Source: Gracilaria gracilis
Lineage: Eukaryota; Rhodophyta; Florideophyceae; Gracilariales; Gracilariaceae
Assembly (NCBI GenBank): GCA_030374805.1
Contig: JARGSG010000250.1
Span: 62,001 to 126,000, forward strand
Length of the DNA: 64,000 nt
Reading direction: 5' to 3'
This document shows positions 31,761 through 43,700 of this stretch, piece after piece (positions within the stretch are counted from its first letter, which is position 1; each line of letters starts with the position of its first letter). The translations under genes and the position numbers were made by a program. The notes beneath the pieces were generated by a model. The model saw only the letters and a program-made list of their open reading frames with translations, did not search any database and had not been told where the DNA came from.

Positions 31761-31765
31761 GCTGT

Positions 31766-32450
31766 AGAACTTCCAGCACACACAAGCCACAGAACCCAAG
31801 TTTTGGACTGCACCGTGTTCTCTCCATTCAAGAACTACTTCCGTAACCTTCTGAACCAGCGTACAGTCACAGCTTCGGACAACCACAATGATGTCTTCAC
31901 ACTTTGTGATCTGTTAAACAAAGCCTACACACAGGCAGTAACATAAACCAATGTCGTGAAGGGCTTTGAGGCGTGCGGCTTATGGGACCCCTACAGAAGA
32001 ACCTGCAATCCGAGAGTTATTAAGGTCACAGACATCACCAACTATGGCACTTCAGAGTCTCAAGGCGGGGCGCATAAGACGTACTTGTCCTTGGTGGAGG
32101 ACTACACCAAGAACCGAAACATGCTGAAGTCGGACGCGAACATTGCAAAGAATGGAACGTTAGTGACGACCACGGGTTGCCTGTTCACAGCCAAGGCCGT
32201 GTTGGACACTGTTCGTCAGAAAGACGTCCAGAAAGAGGCGCAAAATGCGCAACGGGCGGCTAAGGCCGCGGAGGCGGAGGCACGGAAGCTTGAAAAAGAG
32301 AGGGAGGCGGCTGAGAAGGCGCGTCAGCGGGAACTGGCGCAGAGGGAGAAGGAGCTGCACATCTTGCGGATGCAGAATCGTGCATCCAGATGGATGCAAC
32401 TTAGCCTGTCGAGGACCGATCGACATGCGCGCGCCAGGCTACGTGTGTAA
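31766..32450 (+). pseudogene. Pogo/Tigger-like transposase, 3' part
   Basis: This continues the transposase after the gypsy insertion. LPAHTSHRTQVLDCTVFSPF carries the third catalytic aspartate in the place typical of pogo elements, followed by KNYFRNLLNQR. 31956-32450 encodes the tail GFEACGLWDPYRRTCNPRVI and then a long Ala/Glu/Lys/Arg coiled coil. A TAA near 31943 separates the two parts. With the 5' part it forms one old transposon; its outer ends were not located. Confidence 0.75.
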
Positions 32451-32650
32451 GCAAGTTCAATGGCTACGTAAGGACAACTGTGTTTTTGAGCCTTTTGGGG
32501 CTCCGCAAATGCGTGCCCGTGTCCCTCATTTATCACAGATTGTGTCTATTTGTGGGCTACTGACATGCTTTAGAGATTGTGCGCTTGAAGCTCCGTTTGG
32601 GACTGTTATGGCTTCACGGTTTGCTGGAAGGTAACCTACGGCTGTGAGAC

Positions 32651-33017
32651 GCTTGTACCAAGTAATGAAGACCTTAAACAATGGAGAACATATATTTATT
32701 TTGTTATGTTTTGAGATGTCCCTTTTTTACCTACCCCCTGATACATTCGATTTCCAGCCCTTCTCACTCAATATTTCAAAAACAGTAATCTCTCTTTTAG
32801 TAGAGCTAAAAGAGGCTGCAGCTCCCAACGTAAACGTCAGATACCCGATAAATAGGGAAACAGCTTTAGACAGCTCATGATCTCCTTGTTCTGCGAGCTA
32901 TATCAAAGACCAAAGGAAATTGTAATATGTACAGTCTGGAAAATCAAAAGAGTCGAATAAGCATTTAATTGGTAGCTCCTCGAGGAAAAACACTTTTTCT
33001 TTGCATCAGGCCCGTTC
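32651..33017. other. Spacer between pogo tail and piggyBac element
   Basis: AT-rich; no gene, repeat or end sequence recognised. Confidence 0.4.
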
Positions 33018-33041
33018 TTAACCCTTTTGGGACTAAAAATT

Positions 33042-33067
33042 CTTATGTCTAGTGAGCTAGACATAAG
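33042..33067. repeat. Subterminal palindrome, left end of piggyBac family A
   Basis: A 26-bp palindrome, arms CTTATGTCTAG/CTAGACATAAG around TGAG. Confidence 0.9.
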
Positions 33068-33807
33068 AAATAGCTAATGATGTTAGATGAAATGATTCGA
33101 GCTTGTGGTTGAGAGCGAGCCGTTTGTTGATTGAAACACACGTAGACACGTGATTGTTTCAGTCATTTGGTCAGGTGCAATTTAGATGTTATTGTCGAGT
33201 AGGCCATTGCAAACAACAAAACACTGCTCAACTCTTTGGCACCACATTGCCCTCCCACCGTACTCGGCACATGCGGTTTGTTTCACACGACGTTCTTCGA
33301 AGTTTATTTGATGGTAGTATGGATACCAACAAGACGTGCCGAACTCACGAAAACGAGTCACAGAACATGGTGGAGCTAAACCAAGAACCCGTAGTGGTCA
33401 CCGCACATTACATGGAAGCTGTTTGCACTGTCAACTCTTGTTCCAACGTACCCAACACGATCATGAAGATGCCTCAAATTCCTCTATGTCATGCCAACTA
33501 AATCAATCAGAACAATCAAATATTTGTAACTTACCACAAGTTACATACGCGAATGAAGATGTAGCGTGTCCCAATGCGGCGCAACATCATGCTACTGGTT
33601 GCAGTATGACGAGATGGTTATCGACAAAACAAAAGCAAAGTATCCTTGACAAGGCGTGGAGAGCAGCACTAACAATATTGCTCGTAAAATGGCTTCCAAA
33701 TTTTATGTCCATGAGCGATATGGATACTTAGGCGCGAGAAACCGCGTAAAGCTTCCGCACTGCGTTCTTGAAGGCATCAGGACCTTTTGTCCAGATGGCA
33801 AAGGAGC

Positions 33808-35961
33808 CTATATGGGCTTCAAGAAATAGTAACTCCACCGTTTCTGTAGGATTTTTGCAGTTGAAAAGGTTGAAGTAACTTTGTTCTTTCGTTTTCGCTT
33901 CGATTTGGAGCATAGAAGTAGTTCTGCTGTAATGATTGATTCATGCAAATCAGGGTGCGTGTCGCGCAGTTGGTCTTTGTTTTGGAAGAATGCGAAGCAA
34001 TTCACATGGAAACCTTGTCCGCACGCACTGCAAGAGTACATGGTATACTTTCCGCGACCATTCGATGCCATAATGTTGCATAGCGTGCAATGAACGCTTT
34101 TCCTGTCTTTGGTCTCCAGTAATATGTGTGCGTTACAATCTGTGGAATTATTTGTGGTTGATCAAGGTATGTCATGGTTCAAGCCACCAATTGGTTTGAG
34201 TACAGTTCTTCTTTGTTTGTATTCTACGTATTGCGCCACAAGTTGCTCAATTAGTCTATGTTTCATCGTCATAACATCAATTATTGCGTCCTTTTTCTTA
34301 CTAATGTCATTCAGCAGTGCATGGGAGTTTATGATACTCGCGTCTAAGATGAAGGTCAGCAGGCTCATTGGTACTCTTCGTTCCTTCCTCACAGTGGCTG
34401 AAGTTGATCGGAGTTGGTCGAAGCGATCTACTCCGTTCATGAACAAATTATATGCGACAATCACTGAGGGTACGCGAAGTATGGTTCGACTCATCGATTC
34501 ATCTCCAGTCCACCGTGGCAATGGGGCAAGGCCATGTACACAGCTGACTGCGTGATCGTCTGGCTTCTGGATTCGTGATTTTGGTGTGTCTGCCAAGTCG
34601 TTAGTATAAAATGTTACCACTGACCGGTCTTTGAAGATTACAAATCCAGCATTCTTTGCGACCGAAACAGTGCTCGAGGCCTTCTTCCTTTCGTAGAATT
34701 GAACCAAACACCATTCTCCTCTTTTTGCGTGCTTCAGACTCGCGATACCTTCCTTCAACGCGGGTCTGTTGATTCCATCAGTATTATTGAAACGAACTGT
34801 ACCAAGTACTTTACATTCACCGTCACTTAGGCGTTCCAATTGACGAGCCAGGACGTGGTGCGTGTAGAAATTATCGGTTATAATCAGTCGACCATGTGCA
34901 GGAGTGGGATGCATTTTGGTTTGATGTGCTATTTGTGTGCACCATAGAGCAGAAGTCGAAGATTTTGCAACAAGATTGCCGTCCACTTTACGATATACAG
35001 CTCCACGAAGCTCTCGAAAGATATTTGTGTATCTTTCAACTGGACTTTGCCCGGTTTTGTTGCCTGAGCCATTGTCCTGCAGAGTGTGGAGATACGCGTG
35101 CGACCAACCCACGACGGCGTAGAACCTGATGCCGAACTTTAGAGGCTTCGATTTCATGTATGATCGCGCGCGTGTTCTCCCCTTGCACCTAACAGTATTC
35201 TCGTCGAGTGTGCTGACCCCGACTGGCACTGCTAAACTTGCACTATTGCGCACATAATGTTCCAATAACTGCCGTCTGTGCCATAGTGGGTCCCGCAGAG
35301 CGACATCTTCTTCATACAAAGGATAAAGTCGGAGCGCAGAACGAATATTTAGAAACGCGTCTCTTCCCATCACTTTCTTGAAGTACGGGATGCCCAATAC
35401 TTCATTTGATGACCAGTAGTCTTTCAACCGGTTCAGCTTGTGTACTGATGTTGCCAATTCAAGACCAATATATGCGAGCAACTCATCCATACGAATTTGT
35501 TTTGTTCCCTTTCCCCGTTTTACTAGCTCGGCACTGGTCCAAATGCGGACACAGTTTAGAAAAGAATTGTTCAAGAACAACGAAAACAGGCCGAACTCTT
35601 TCCTGTGCGCATAAGACCTTTTTATTAGTGCGTCTTTCGATAAGTGCAATCCGCCTCGTTCACGCCATTTTGAACAGTAACGGTTACTTCCATACAATTG
35701 AAGTTCGTCTGTGGCACCCAATGCAATTAATTCAAACTCTTCAGCGTCATGATTAGTATGGATTTCATCCTGCATTTCGGGAAAGTTGCACTCCAATGCG
35801 TTGGAGTCTGTTACTGGTGTTTCATGTGGCGGCAAAATGTTCATCAATTGTGAATGACCTTGCATGGTCAGTCCCAGAATGATGCAAACACGAAGTGTGT
35901 GGCGCAAGGCGATCGTGGGAGTGAAGGAAGACTTGGGTTTCAGACATGGAGCAAAAGGCAC
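33808..35961 (-). pseudogene. PiggyBac-type transposase, one in-frame TGA
   Basis: A DDE_Tnp_1_7 transposase that excises and inserts at TTAA. 35961-34165 is open for 599 codons and keeps the three catalytic aspartates in context: STLDENTVRCKGR, LIITDNFYTHH and FMNGVDRFDQLRS. A TGA at 34164-34162 then interrupts. The same frame stays open for a further 117 codons to 33808 and encodes the family's C-terminal zinc-binding tail: CNAHILL...HCTLCN, YSCSACGQGFHVNC. The tail is needed for end recognition in studied piggyBac enzymes (family knowledge). So the catalytic core is intact and the only lesion I see is the TGA, unless it is read through. The start could also be the later Met in MNILPPHETP. 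Confidence 0.9.
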
Positions 35962-36224
35962 ATGTTGAACGCGACAGAGAGTAAAATGGTCACTCGCTTT
36001 GGCGGCAATTGGACTGTTTCGGAAGGGTTGTGATGTGATTTTGCGTCGCGGTACATTACACTTTCAATAACGCGCGAGGAAAGAGAAATTTGAGATATGG
36101 CGGTGCATATTATGAGGGAGATTTGAGATAAGCGACTCAATTGGGTAAGAGATTGTAACATGATTACTAAAGGTATTGGTTCGATTTCAAACTGATGAAT
36201 TCGCAGCCAATAACACAAATGTTT

Positions 36225-36250
36225 CTTATGTCTAGTGAGATAGATATAAG
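36225..36250. repeat. Inner subterminal palindrome, right end of piggyBac family A
   Basis: A slightly mismatched copy of the 26-bp palindrome (TAGATATAAG arm). It corresponds to 929-954 in copy 1. Confidence 0.85.
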
Positions 36251-36313
36251 CAAATCCTGCAAGTGGCACGCTGAGAGCAAATTATTTTTGCGTTTACCCA
36301 ATCATGTTCGCCG

Positions 36314-36339
36314 CTTATGTCTAGTGAGCTAGACATAAG
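36314..36339. repeat. Outer subterminal palindrome, right end of piggyBac family A
   Basis: A 26-bp palindrome followed by CGGCTCGTCCCCAAAGGG and TTAA. Confidence 0.9.
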
Positions 36340-36361
36340 CGGCTCGTCCCCAAAGGGTTAA

Positions 36362-36740
36362 CAGAGCATGATTCCATGCTACGCAAATTCAAACTACGCT
36401 TTGTGATTGGCTTGTTTGATTTTGACCCAGTTCTTTTCTTAAAGCCTCCGTTTCCGACCATAGTGTAAAGTATTTCGGACTTTGTGGACCTCGGACGGTT
36501 CGTAATCTCTCTGAGTGACCGAAAGTCTGCTAGGGCGCATTACAGTTGTGAGATGACGTACACATTCTAGTAACACGTACAGATTACTCTACTTAGCTAT
36601 AAGTCGTACGTCACCATTGTTATCCGAAAGGTCGCTTAGTATCCTTATATAAAGGCACACTGCGTAGCCTCATAGCTCAAGAGAGGAGCGAGGCAGCCTT
36701 TTGTGCCAACTATTTTTGCTTGTGACCAAGACTCCCTCAC
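36362..36740. other. Stretch upstream of the copia-like fossil
   Basis: No gene. TATATAAAGG-like sequence at about 36645 and the position just before the gag start suggest this may be the LTR/leader of the copia-like element, but no second LTR copy was found in the window. Confidence 0.35.
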
Positions 36741-36750
36741 ACTGCGCAAC

Positions 36751-37634
36751 AATGAACTTCAACCTTGTCGGTGAAGCTCCAGCAATATTTATGGACCCGG
36801 AAGGAGGATTGTTCCCGAGCAATATATTGGTACCTCCTAAGCTCCGACCATATACAGATAAACTGCTCTGGCGTGAAGCGGTTCTGGAATGGGCAAAGAA
36901 CCTAAAAGCTTGCGCAACTGGTGGCAATTCACGCGCTTAAAGTGCTGCGGCAACTCTCGGTATGACCCTGTACTGTTCGTTGGAATTCTCGAAAAAGAAG
37001 ATTGTCAAGAAATCCGTTCGTACGGAAAAACTCATGCTCACACAACATTCACCGGATAATTCAATGGACCTGATTGAATTTGTACAGCGAATCTTCAACC
37101 TCGTTGATAAAGACTCAACTGTATATTTCCTACGCAATGTAGTCCGCCTGTACAAAAAAATCAACACTTGCAAGCGCAAAAAGAACGGATCAATTTCAGG
37201 GTACGTTGAACGTTTTGCGGGACCAGCTCTATCTTACCTCAATCTGACCAACTCTGGCCAGGACTCTAGCGACAGCAAAAACTTTGCTATCATTCTGATA
37301 CTTAATGCAGGTCTGTCATCTCAGACATTTTCCAACATTATAAGCAACCTTGTAGTGGCGACTTAGACCAAGACCGAACAGAGCAACGCCGTTATCTTGC
37401 TTTCAAAAGCAAGAGTTAACTTAATTGAAGATGCACTAACCAAAGCTAGCAGAGGACGCATGGACGATGATGTGAAATTAAAATGTGCGGAATCAGTTGC
37501 AACAATCAAAGCTGCTCTTCTACAACATGAGAAATCATACGCCACTTCCGAAGCACGCAGTTGGATCGGTCTTCAAGCAGCAATCACAGCGCTGGAGGAA
37601 GTTGGTTTAGAAGAGAAAGATCTCGAGGAAATGG
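36751..37634 (+). mobile_element. Ty1/copia-like element fossil, gag part (before the gypsy 2 insertion)
   Basis: The translated sequence starts MNFNLVGEAPAIFMDPEGG and continues with a helical gag-like region (KIVKKSVRTEK, DLIEFVQRIFNLVDKD, GSISGYVERFAGPAL) of the UBN2/copia gag style, then a charged helical tail ending at the gypsy 2 target site AATGG. It resumes at 48949. Broken, with roughly five or more breaks over both parts; old compared with the gypsy element inside it. Confidence 0.55.
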
Positions 37635-38484
37635 TGAAGGACAACACTCCTTGGAGGCGATTTGAGGTACTTAGTTAATTTCCGCATCATGCGTTAGTAG
37701 ATATGTATGAGTTACACCGCTATTAGCGTGTCGCCTCGCTGAGGTAATTTCCACACATGTACACGTGGATTGCACGGCTCGAGGCGCCGCTTAGCGGGTG
37801 TGAATAGCACACGTGTAGCACGGATATGCCAGAGGCAGTGCACCCAACATTGCTGTATTTATTTAGATATTTTATAGATTATTTCGCCGGCGCACCCACT
37901 GTCAGTGGTGCGCCGAGCTCAGTACTTAGAGGGTTGAGCACCGCTCCCCCAAGTAAACTGCCCCTTTCCAAGCAAGGGCTTCTGGCTCTAACTACCACGC
38001 CTTCGCGGATTGTTCACCTCCAAGTGGAGTGACGACTGCGTTGTTTACGTATAGTTACCCACCCTTGTGGCGCTCAGAGTATAACCACTATTTCTGTGTC
38101 TCGTTTCGACCTATTGTCGTATACTCGCCCCTGTATTGCGTTTCCTTTATTCTCCCTCTCTTTTCTGCACTCTGGTGGTTTGCTTTCTCCCCTTTTTGGG
38201 TTGGCCATTTTGCCTGTTCTCAGTGGCCCGTTTCCGACACCTTGTCGTTGCCGTGCTACTCTCTTTCGATGACTACTCTCGTGATCGTGTGAACACGTGG
38301 ATTTCTACCAACTACTAATCAGCCTAACGCTCCGACGCTTGTCGTGACGGTTTGACCTCGGATTTACACCCGGCTTAGCTGTGTCATTCCCGGAGTGCTC
38401 CGTTCGCTGTGCTGCCCTGTCGAGGGGAAGATTCCGAACGTCTTCGTGAGCCTGCGCTTTTCCCGCCAAAGGCGTTGCTCCACA
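37635..38484 (+). repeat. Gypsy 2, 5' LTR
   Basis: 850 bp, TGAAGGAC...GCTCCACA. It is dense in tiny hairpins, for example CGCA-TCA-TGCG (37683), CGCT-ATT-AGCG (37718), CCTC-GCT-GAGG (37734) and CCGC-TTA-GCGG (37787). Confidence 0.95.
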
Positions 38485-38486
38485 GG

Positions 38487-38503
38487 TGATCTCCCGACCT
38501 AGA
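38487..38503 (+). other. Gypsy 2 primer-binding site
   Basis: TGATCTCCCGACCTAGA begins two bases after the LTR, nearly the same as in gypsy 1, so both lineages use the same primer tRNA. Confidence 0.7.
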
Positions 38504-38644
38504 AACGACTACTTTTGTCGGAAGATTCACTCGTGAATTCACTCGTGGCGAGGTTAGTCCTTTAGCCCTTCTCTCCATTTGGAAGTTCATTGGAAGTCCC
38601 AGCCAATTGGCTGTCGATTATCCCGTTCTACGGTTGTTCTTGTC

Positions 38645-40760
38645 ATGACGCTGTCAGATCGTCCGAAAACACGCAGTCAGACTGGAAGATCGGATCCACC
38701 ACTTCCGTCACGGATCCTCACCCGTTCATGGTCCCGGACTGAAGGGATGCCGGCTACTGAAGCTGTGTTGACGACCATTCGACTTCCGCCCACGTCGTTG
38801 ATCAACCCTCATCGAGGTGATGGACCGGCTTCTGCCGTTGCTGGTCCCGCCCCTATTGTAGGAGGTAAGGTACCTTCCGTAGCTCCCAGACCGGAGGCAC
38901 CTCTGAGGGCTACTGTCAATGACACCCCCCAGTTAACTGTGGAAGAGCAGCTCCGCTCCACGCGGGCTGCCCATGCTACCCTTGCTAAGGAGTTGTCGCT
39001 ACTTCGAAAGAAGGTGGATGACACTGCTTTGCCGGACTTTTCTGAGGATCTCCGCGTATTGTGTGGTGATGTCAACTCCCTCTTGGACGCTTTCGGAGGA
39101 CCCGCTAATTTCATGGAGGACGTGGCTGAGAAGTCTACTCGCCTCCGCGCCCGTCTAGAAACGGTGGAACAAGCCGTCCTGGTTGGAGCCAATCGCACGG
39201 CTGAGCCGGTTGCTGTTTCACACCGTGAAAAGAAGGTCAGTGGATCCAAAGCACGCAAGGAGCGGAAAAACTACGACTCTGATTTGTCAGCATCTTCTCT
39301 TTCTTCACGCCGGTCAACCGGGTCTGATTCGTCCGACTCGTCGGTAGAAGAAGCCTCTCGTGAGCGTTCGTCACGGTGAAAGCGGTCATCAGCCTCCCAA
39401 GGTGTGATACGCGCCCGCTCGAAGGGAAGGAAGCACTCTGGATTAAAGGAGTTGAAGCCTACCAATCTGCTCTACAAGAAGCTGTTGTCATACCGGTATT
39501 ACCGTTTAGAGAACTCTTCATTGGATAGAACTCCCCGTGGGACGGGAAAGGTCAAAGACTGTATCAAACGGATGCAGCTGTCGCTCCGTGATCAACTGTT
39601 TACAGGCGATGATCCCATCTTGGTGTTGGATTTCTTATCACGCTTTATAGCAGAAGCCGACATCCTTGGGATGAATGAAGGACAGGCGTTTGTCGCGCTG
39701 CCCTATTTTCTACGCGGACTTGCGGAAGACCAGTACAACTCTGTAAGAGGTTCATCTCGCGCCTCTGAAGGAGGGGTTACCTGCTGGCCTGAAGCAGTTC
39801 AGTATCTACTGAGGTCTTATGCCACTGGTACCGCCATCCAGTCGGCTATCCTCGCTCTGAGATACACCAAACAACGCCCCGGCGAAACGGAAACCGATTA
39901 CTCAGTGCGCCTGAATAAGGCCTTCCACCGTTGTGGCAATTTTTATTCCGCTCAAGAGCGTTGTACCATGTTCGTGGATGGACTAGACCCGGCTATATGG
40001 ACCCTAGTGGCCCGTGGCCGTGAAGAAAACCGTAAGACTACGTACTTGGAACTGGTGCAGTATGCACGCGCCGAAGGGGATGCGCTACACGCACGAGTCC
40101 CGGGTACCCGGTTGAAGTCCGCTAAAGCGTTGATATTGGAATCGGAAACCCCGTTGGCGTCAATGCTGGCTGAGGAACACTCCACTAAGGAGTATGATCA
40201 GGTGCACTTTGCCCGTAGCGACGTGCTTTCAATCCCGACAACGGAGCTTCCTTCAACCACGGATGCCTCGTTTCAAACGGCTCCGGACGATACACTGCTG
40301 TATGCAGATTCGAACCGATTTCGACCGCCTTGACTGTCATATGAGAACGGTGGAGCATGGGCCTCACGGCCTGGCTGGCAAGCTTCTCGCCCAGCGGTGC
40401 GATTCTCGAATACTCGGAACGCCAATGCCATTGTTGGATTGATCTGTCACCTCTGGTATACGCGAGGGCATACTTCTTCGCAGTGCGTTTGAACCATGCG
40501 TGAATGGGCGCAAGTGACCGCCAACTACGAAGCCCTTTTTTCTGAAGAGAAGGCTTCCGTTCCGATGGCATCGTACATCCGCGCGAAAATGGATATTCCA
40601 CGCACAATCGCGGCTCCGGTTGCCCAGAACATGGTGACCTCTCACCCCCGTACCCCTCTCGAGGGAAATTCAACCGCTACTGCGGACGCTTCTGCCGCTG
40701 GTGTCCAGGCATCAATGGTTCAGAACACTGAGCACACGCCTCAGGCGGAATCTGCTCAGA
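38645..40760 (+). pseudogene. gag: Gypsy 2 gag region
   Basis: Related to gypsy 1 gag: SKGRKHSGLKELKPTNLLYK, DPILVLDFLSRFIAEAD, YFLRGLAEDQYNSVRG and TETDYSVRLNKAFHRCG match closely. It is broken, with a few breaks. The Ser/Asp-rich spacer before the capsid-like part is also shared. Confidence 0.85.
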
Positions 40761-40770
40761 AAAACTAATT

Positions 40771-43700
40771 ATGGGAGTCTCCTCTCTTGGAGAGGCGCCC
40801 TCAGAGTTGAGGCTGAAGGCGCCCGAGGCGTCCCTGCCTAGCTCCCAGGTCCGAATCCTCTCTAGTAAACAGGCCGTCGAAGACGTGAACTCAGAACACC
40901 TTGGTGTTCTTCGTCGACCGTGGATACGGGTAAGAAATAACCGGTTCCCGGATAGAGTTATGGTGATGGGCAAGCGTAATTACAAGGTCTATGCCGACCT
41001 TGGCCTTTCACCCCAGTTTGTGGTGCGTTATCTCACTGTATAAGATACAGGCGCAGGTCCGAACTTCAGTGTTGAGACAGCATTGCCACCTGCCTTGCGG
41101 TCACACATTCGCCGTGGCGACATTCCTGACGTCGCTGACGCGAATAACAACCCGTTGTCAACGGTAGGATACATCGAGTTGGTAATCCGCTTGGGCTCAT
41201 GCGTGGTGAAGCTCGGCTTTGTCGTTTGTCGGTCCCTGGCCGCCCCAGTCATTTTGAATTGTGACTTTTGTGACCGCTTTGTCGATGCCATTAGGCCCCG
41301 CCAGAGGCGTTTTGAAATGGAAGACGGTTCGTCCGTGCCGATTGTTCATCGTCCTTTGAGGCATGCCTCCAAGAAGCATGTACCTCTACCTGCGGCGCAG
41401 GAAGCACCACCGAGTTCTCTGGGATCTACGAATCTTCGTGGTGCCTCCGCGACACGCGTGCCTCCAGAGTCTCAAGTCTGGGTACAGGTGAATTCCCGTC
41501 AACACGGTTTACGAATCGTCCAGCCATTGCCGTCGTTGTATGATAGATACTCTCTTTCCATTGCTAATGGAGTGGTCCAGGTGGAACCGGATAATCCGTT
41601 TTACGTGTTGATAGCCAATATAGGCAAAACAACCCAGTATCTAGTGAAAAACCAAGTGATTGGCTCGGTCATGCCGCATCCAACTGCGTTGGTACCGACG
41701 AAGATGACTGCTGCCGATGTGCTCGGAATCATTCACTCTAAGGAGGGGGAGGAGTCTGAATCTCATTCGCCTCCGTCGCCGAGTCTCTCGGGTCAGCAAC
41801 CTGTTAAGACAGAGAAGACACGCGTCCTGACGAGTTACAACCAATTGGACCCAGTGAAGGAATTGGAAGAACTCGACCTCGGACATGTTCCGGAGACACA
41901 CCGCAAACGACTGCGCAATATGCTTCGTGAATTCACCACAATGTGGGATGGTTCTCTCTGAGAGATAAACACCACGGAACATCGGATTGATCTCCTTCCG
42001 AACTCTCGGCCAGTAGCCCAACATCCGTACAGGGCAGGGCCCAAGGCCAGAGAAGAAGAGAAATTTCAGGTGGAAAAGATGCTCCGTGCAGGAGTTATAG
42101 AATCGGCACATTTGCCGTGGGCATCACCAGTGGTACTGGCTCCAAAACCGGATGGTTTCTGGCGCTTCTGTATCGACTATAGTCGTCTAAACGCTCTTAC
42201 CGTCAAGGACGTGTACCCTATTCCACGCATGGATGAATACATTGATTTTCTCGGAAATGCTACCGTATTCACGGCATTGGATGCTAACTGGGGATACTGG
42301 CAGGTTCCAGTGAGAAAGGAGGATCAGGACAAGACAGCGTTTGTCTGCCATTCCGGCCTCTACCGTTTTAAACGGATGCCCTTTGGTTTAACCAATGCTC
42401 CCGCTACTTTTCAGCGTGCTATTGATATCCTACTGGCCCGCTTCAAGTGGCGTACTTGTCTCGTCTACCTTGACGACGTCATTGTATTCTCAGATAATCT
42501 GGATGATCACCTCACACATGTTAGAGACATAATGGCCACGTTACGGGACGCCGGGGTGACACTCAAGCTGAGGAAATGCGAATTCTTCACGGATACTGTC
42601 AAGTATCAGGGTCACAAAATCCGTCCAGGACGTGTCATGATCGAGGAAGCTCGTGTGAAGTCGCTGAAACAGGCCACGAAACCGACTACCCAGACAGGAT
42701 TAGTCAACGTCTATAGACGGTTTATTTCCAACTTCGCAGATATTGCGGCACCTCTCAACGCGCTTCTGCAGAAGGGTCAACCGCCTAAGTTGGACCCATT
42801 CACGTCCACTCAGACGGAAGCCTTAAACTCTCTCAAAGAGGCTGTAACCACGACACCAGTGTTGTCACTACCGAAACCGGGACTTTCATATATCGTGGAC
42901 ACGGATTCTAGTGACTACCAGGTAGGCTGCGCCTTGTTCCAAACCACCCCAGAGGGGGAACGCAATCCAATTGGGTACTGGTCTCGTTCGTTAAACGTGC
43001 ATGAGAAGAATTACTCCGTCTCGGAGAAGGAATTTCTTGCAGTAGTGTAGGCACTATGCACACTACGCCCCTACCCCATGGGTGCTCATTTCACCGTTTG
43101 CACGGATCACTCATCGTTGAGATGGCTACTCTCCATATCGAAGCCTTCAGGCCGCATAATGCGTTGGAGACTGCGTCTCGCAGAGTTCGACTTCGACGTC
43201 GCCTCCAAGAAAGGCGCCAACAATACACAAGCCGACGCCCTTTCTCGCCTACCCACATGATATTGAAGAGGAACGGCCAGACGAACTGGATTTTGACCAG
43301 GAACCGGATGACCTACTCGCTGTCAGCGAAAGTGCGAACCCCCTACCAGGTGACTTCGTACCCATTACAACGGAGGAGATGGTTAAGGAACAATTCAGCG
43401 ATCCCTACTGCACGAAGATTCGGGCGCAACTCAATGGAGGAGCTGATCTCCCCTTTCGGGTGAATGATATTGGATATCTCGTTCGCACGGTAACTGGAAA
43501 CCCACAAATAGTGGTGCCACACGCCCTACAATCTCGGGTGTTACACTTATCACACTATGCCAAACTTAGTGGTCACGTCGGAGGACGGAAACTGTTCCTT
43601 ACATTGCGAAGGAAATTCTACTGACCGGCAATGGCTGTGGATTGCTGCGCAACTGTGCGGTTCTGCCCCGAGTGTGCTCGGAATCGCGTTAAGCTTCGCC

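Larger units (their letters stand above)
33022..36357 (-). mobile_element. PiggyBac-like element, family A, copy 2 (both ends present)
   Basis: A 3336-bp element flanked by TTAA on both sides (33018-33021 and 36358-36361). The terminal inverted repeats are CCCTTTTGGGAC on the left and its near reverse complement GTCCCCAAAGGG on the right. A 26-bp palindrome (CTTATGTCTAG-n4-CTAGACATAAG) lies near each end, with a second copy further in on the right. One transposase gene on the minus strand fills the middle. Only a single in-frame stop was noticed in the transposase, so this is a recent copy. Confidence 0.92.
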
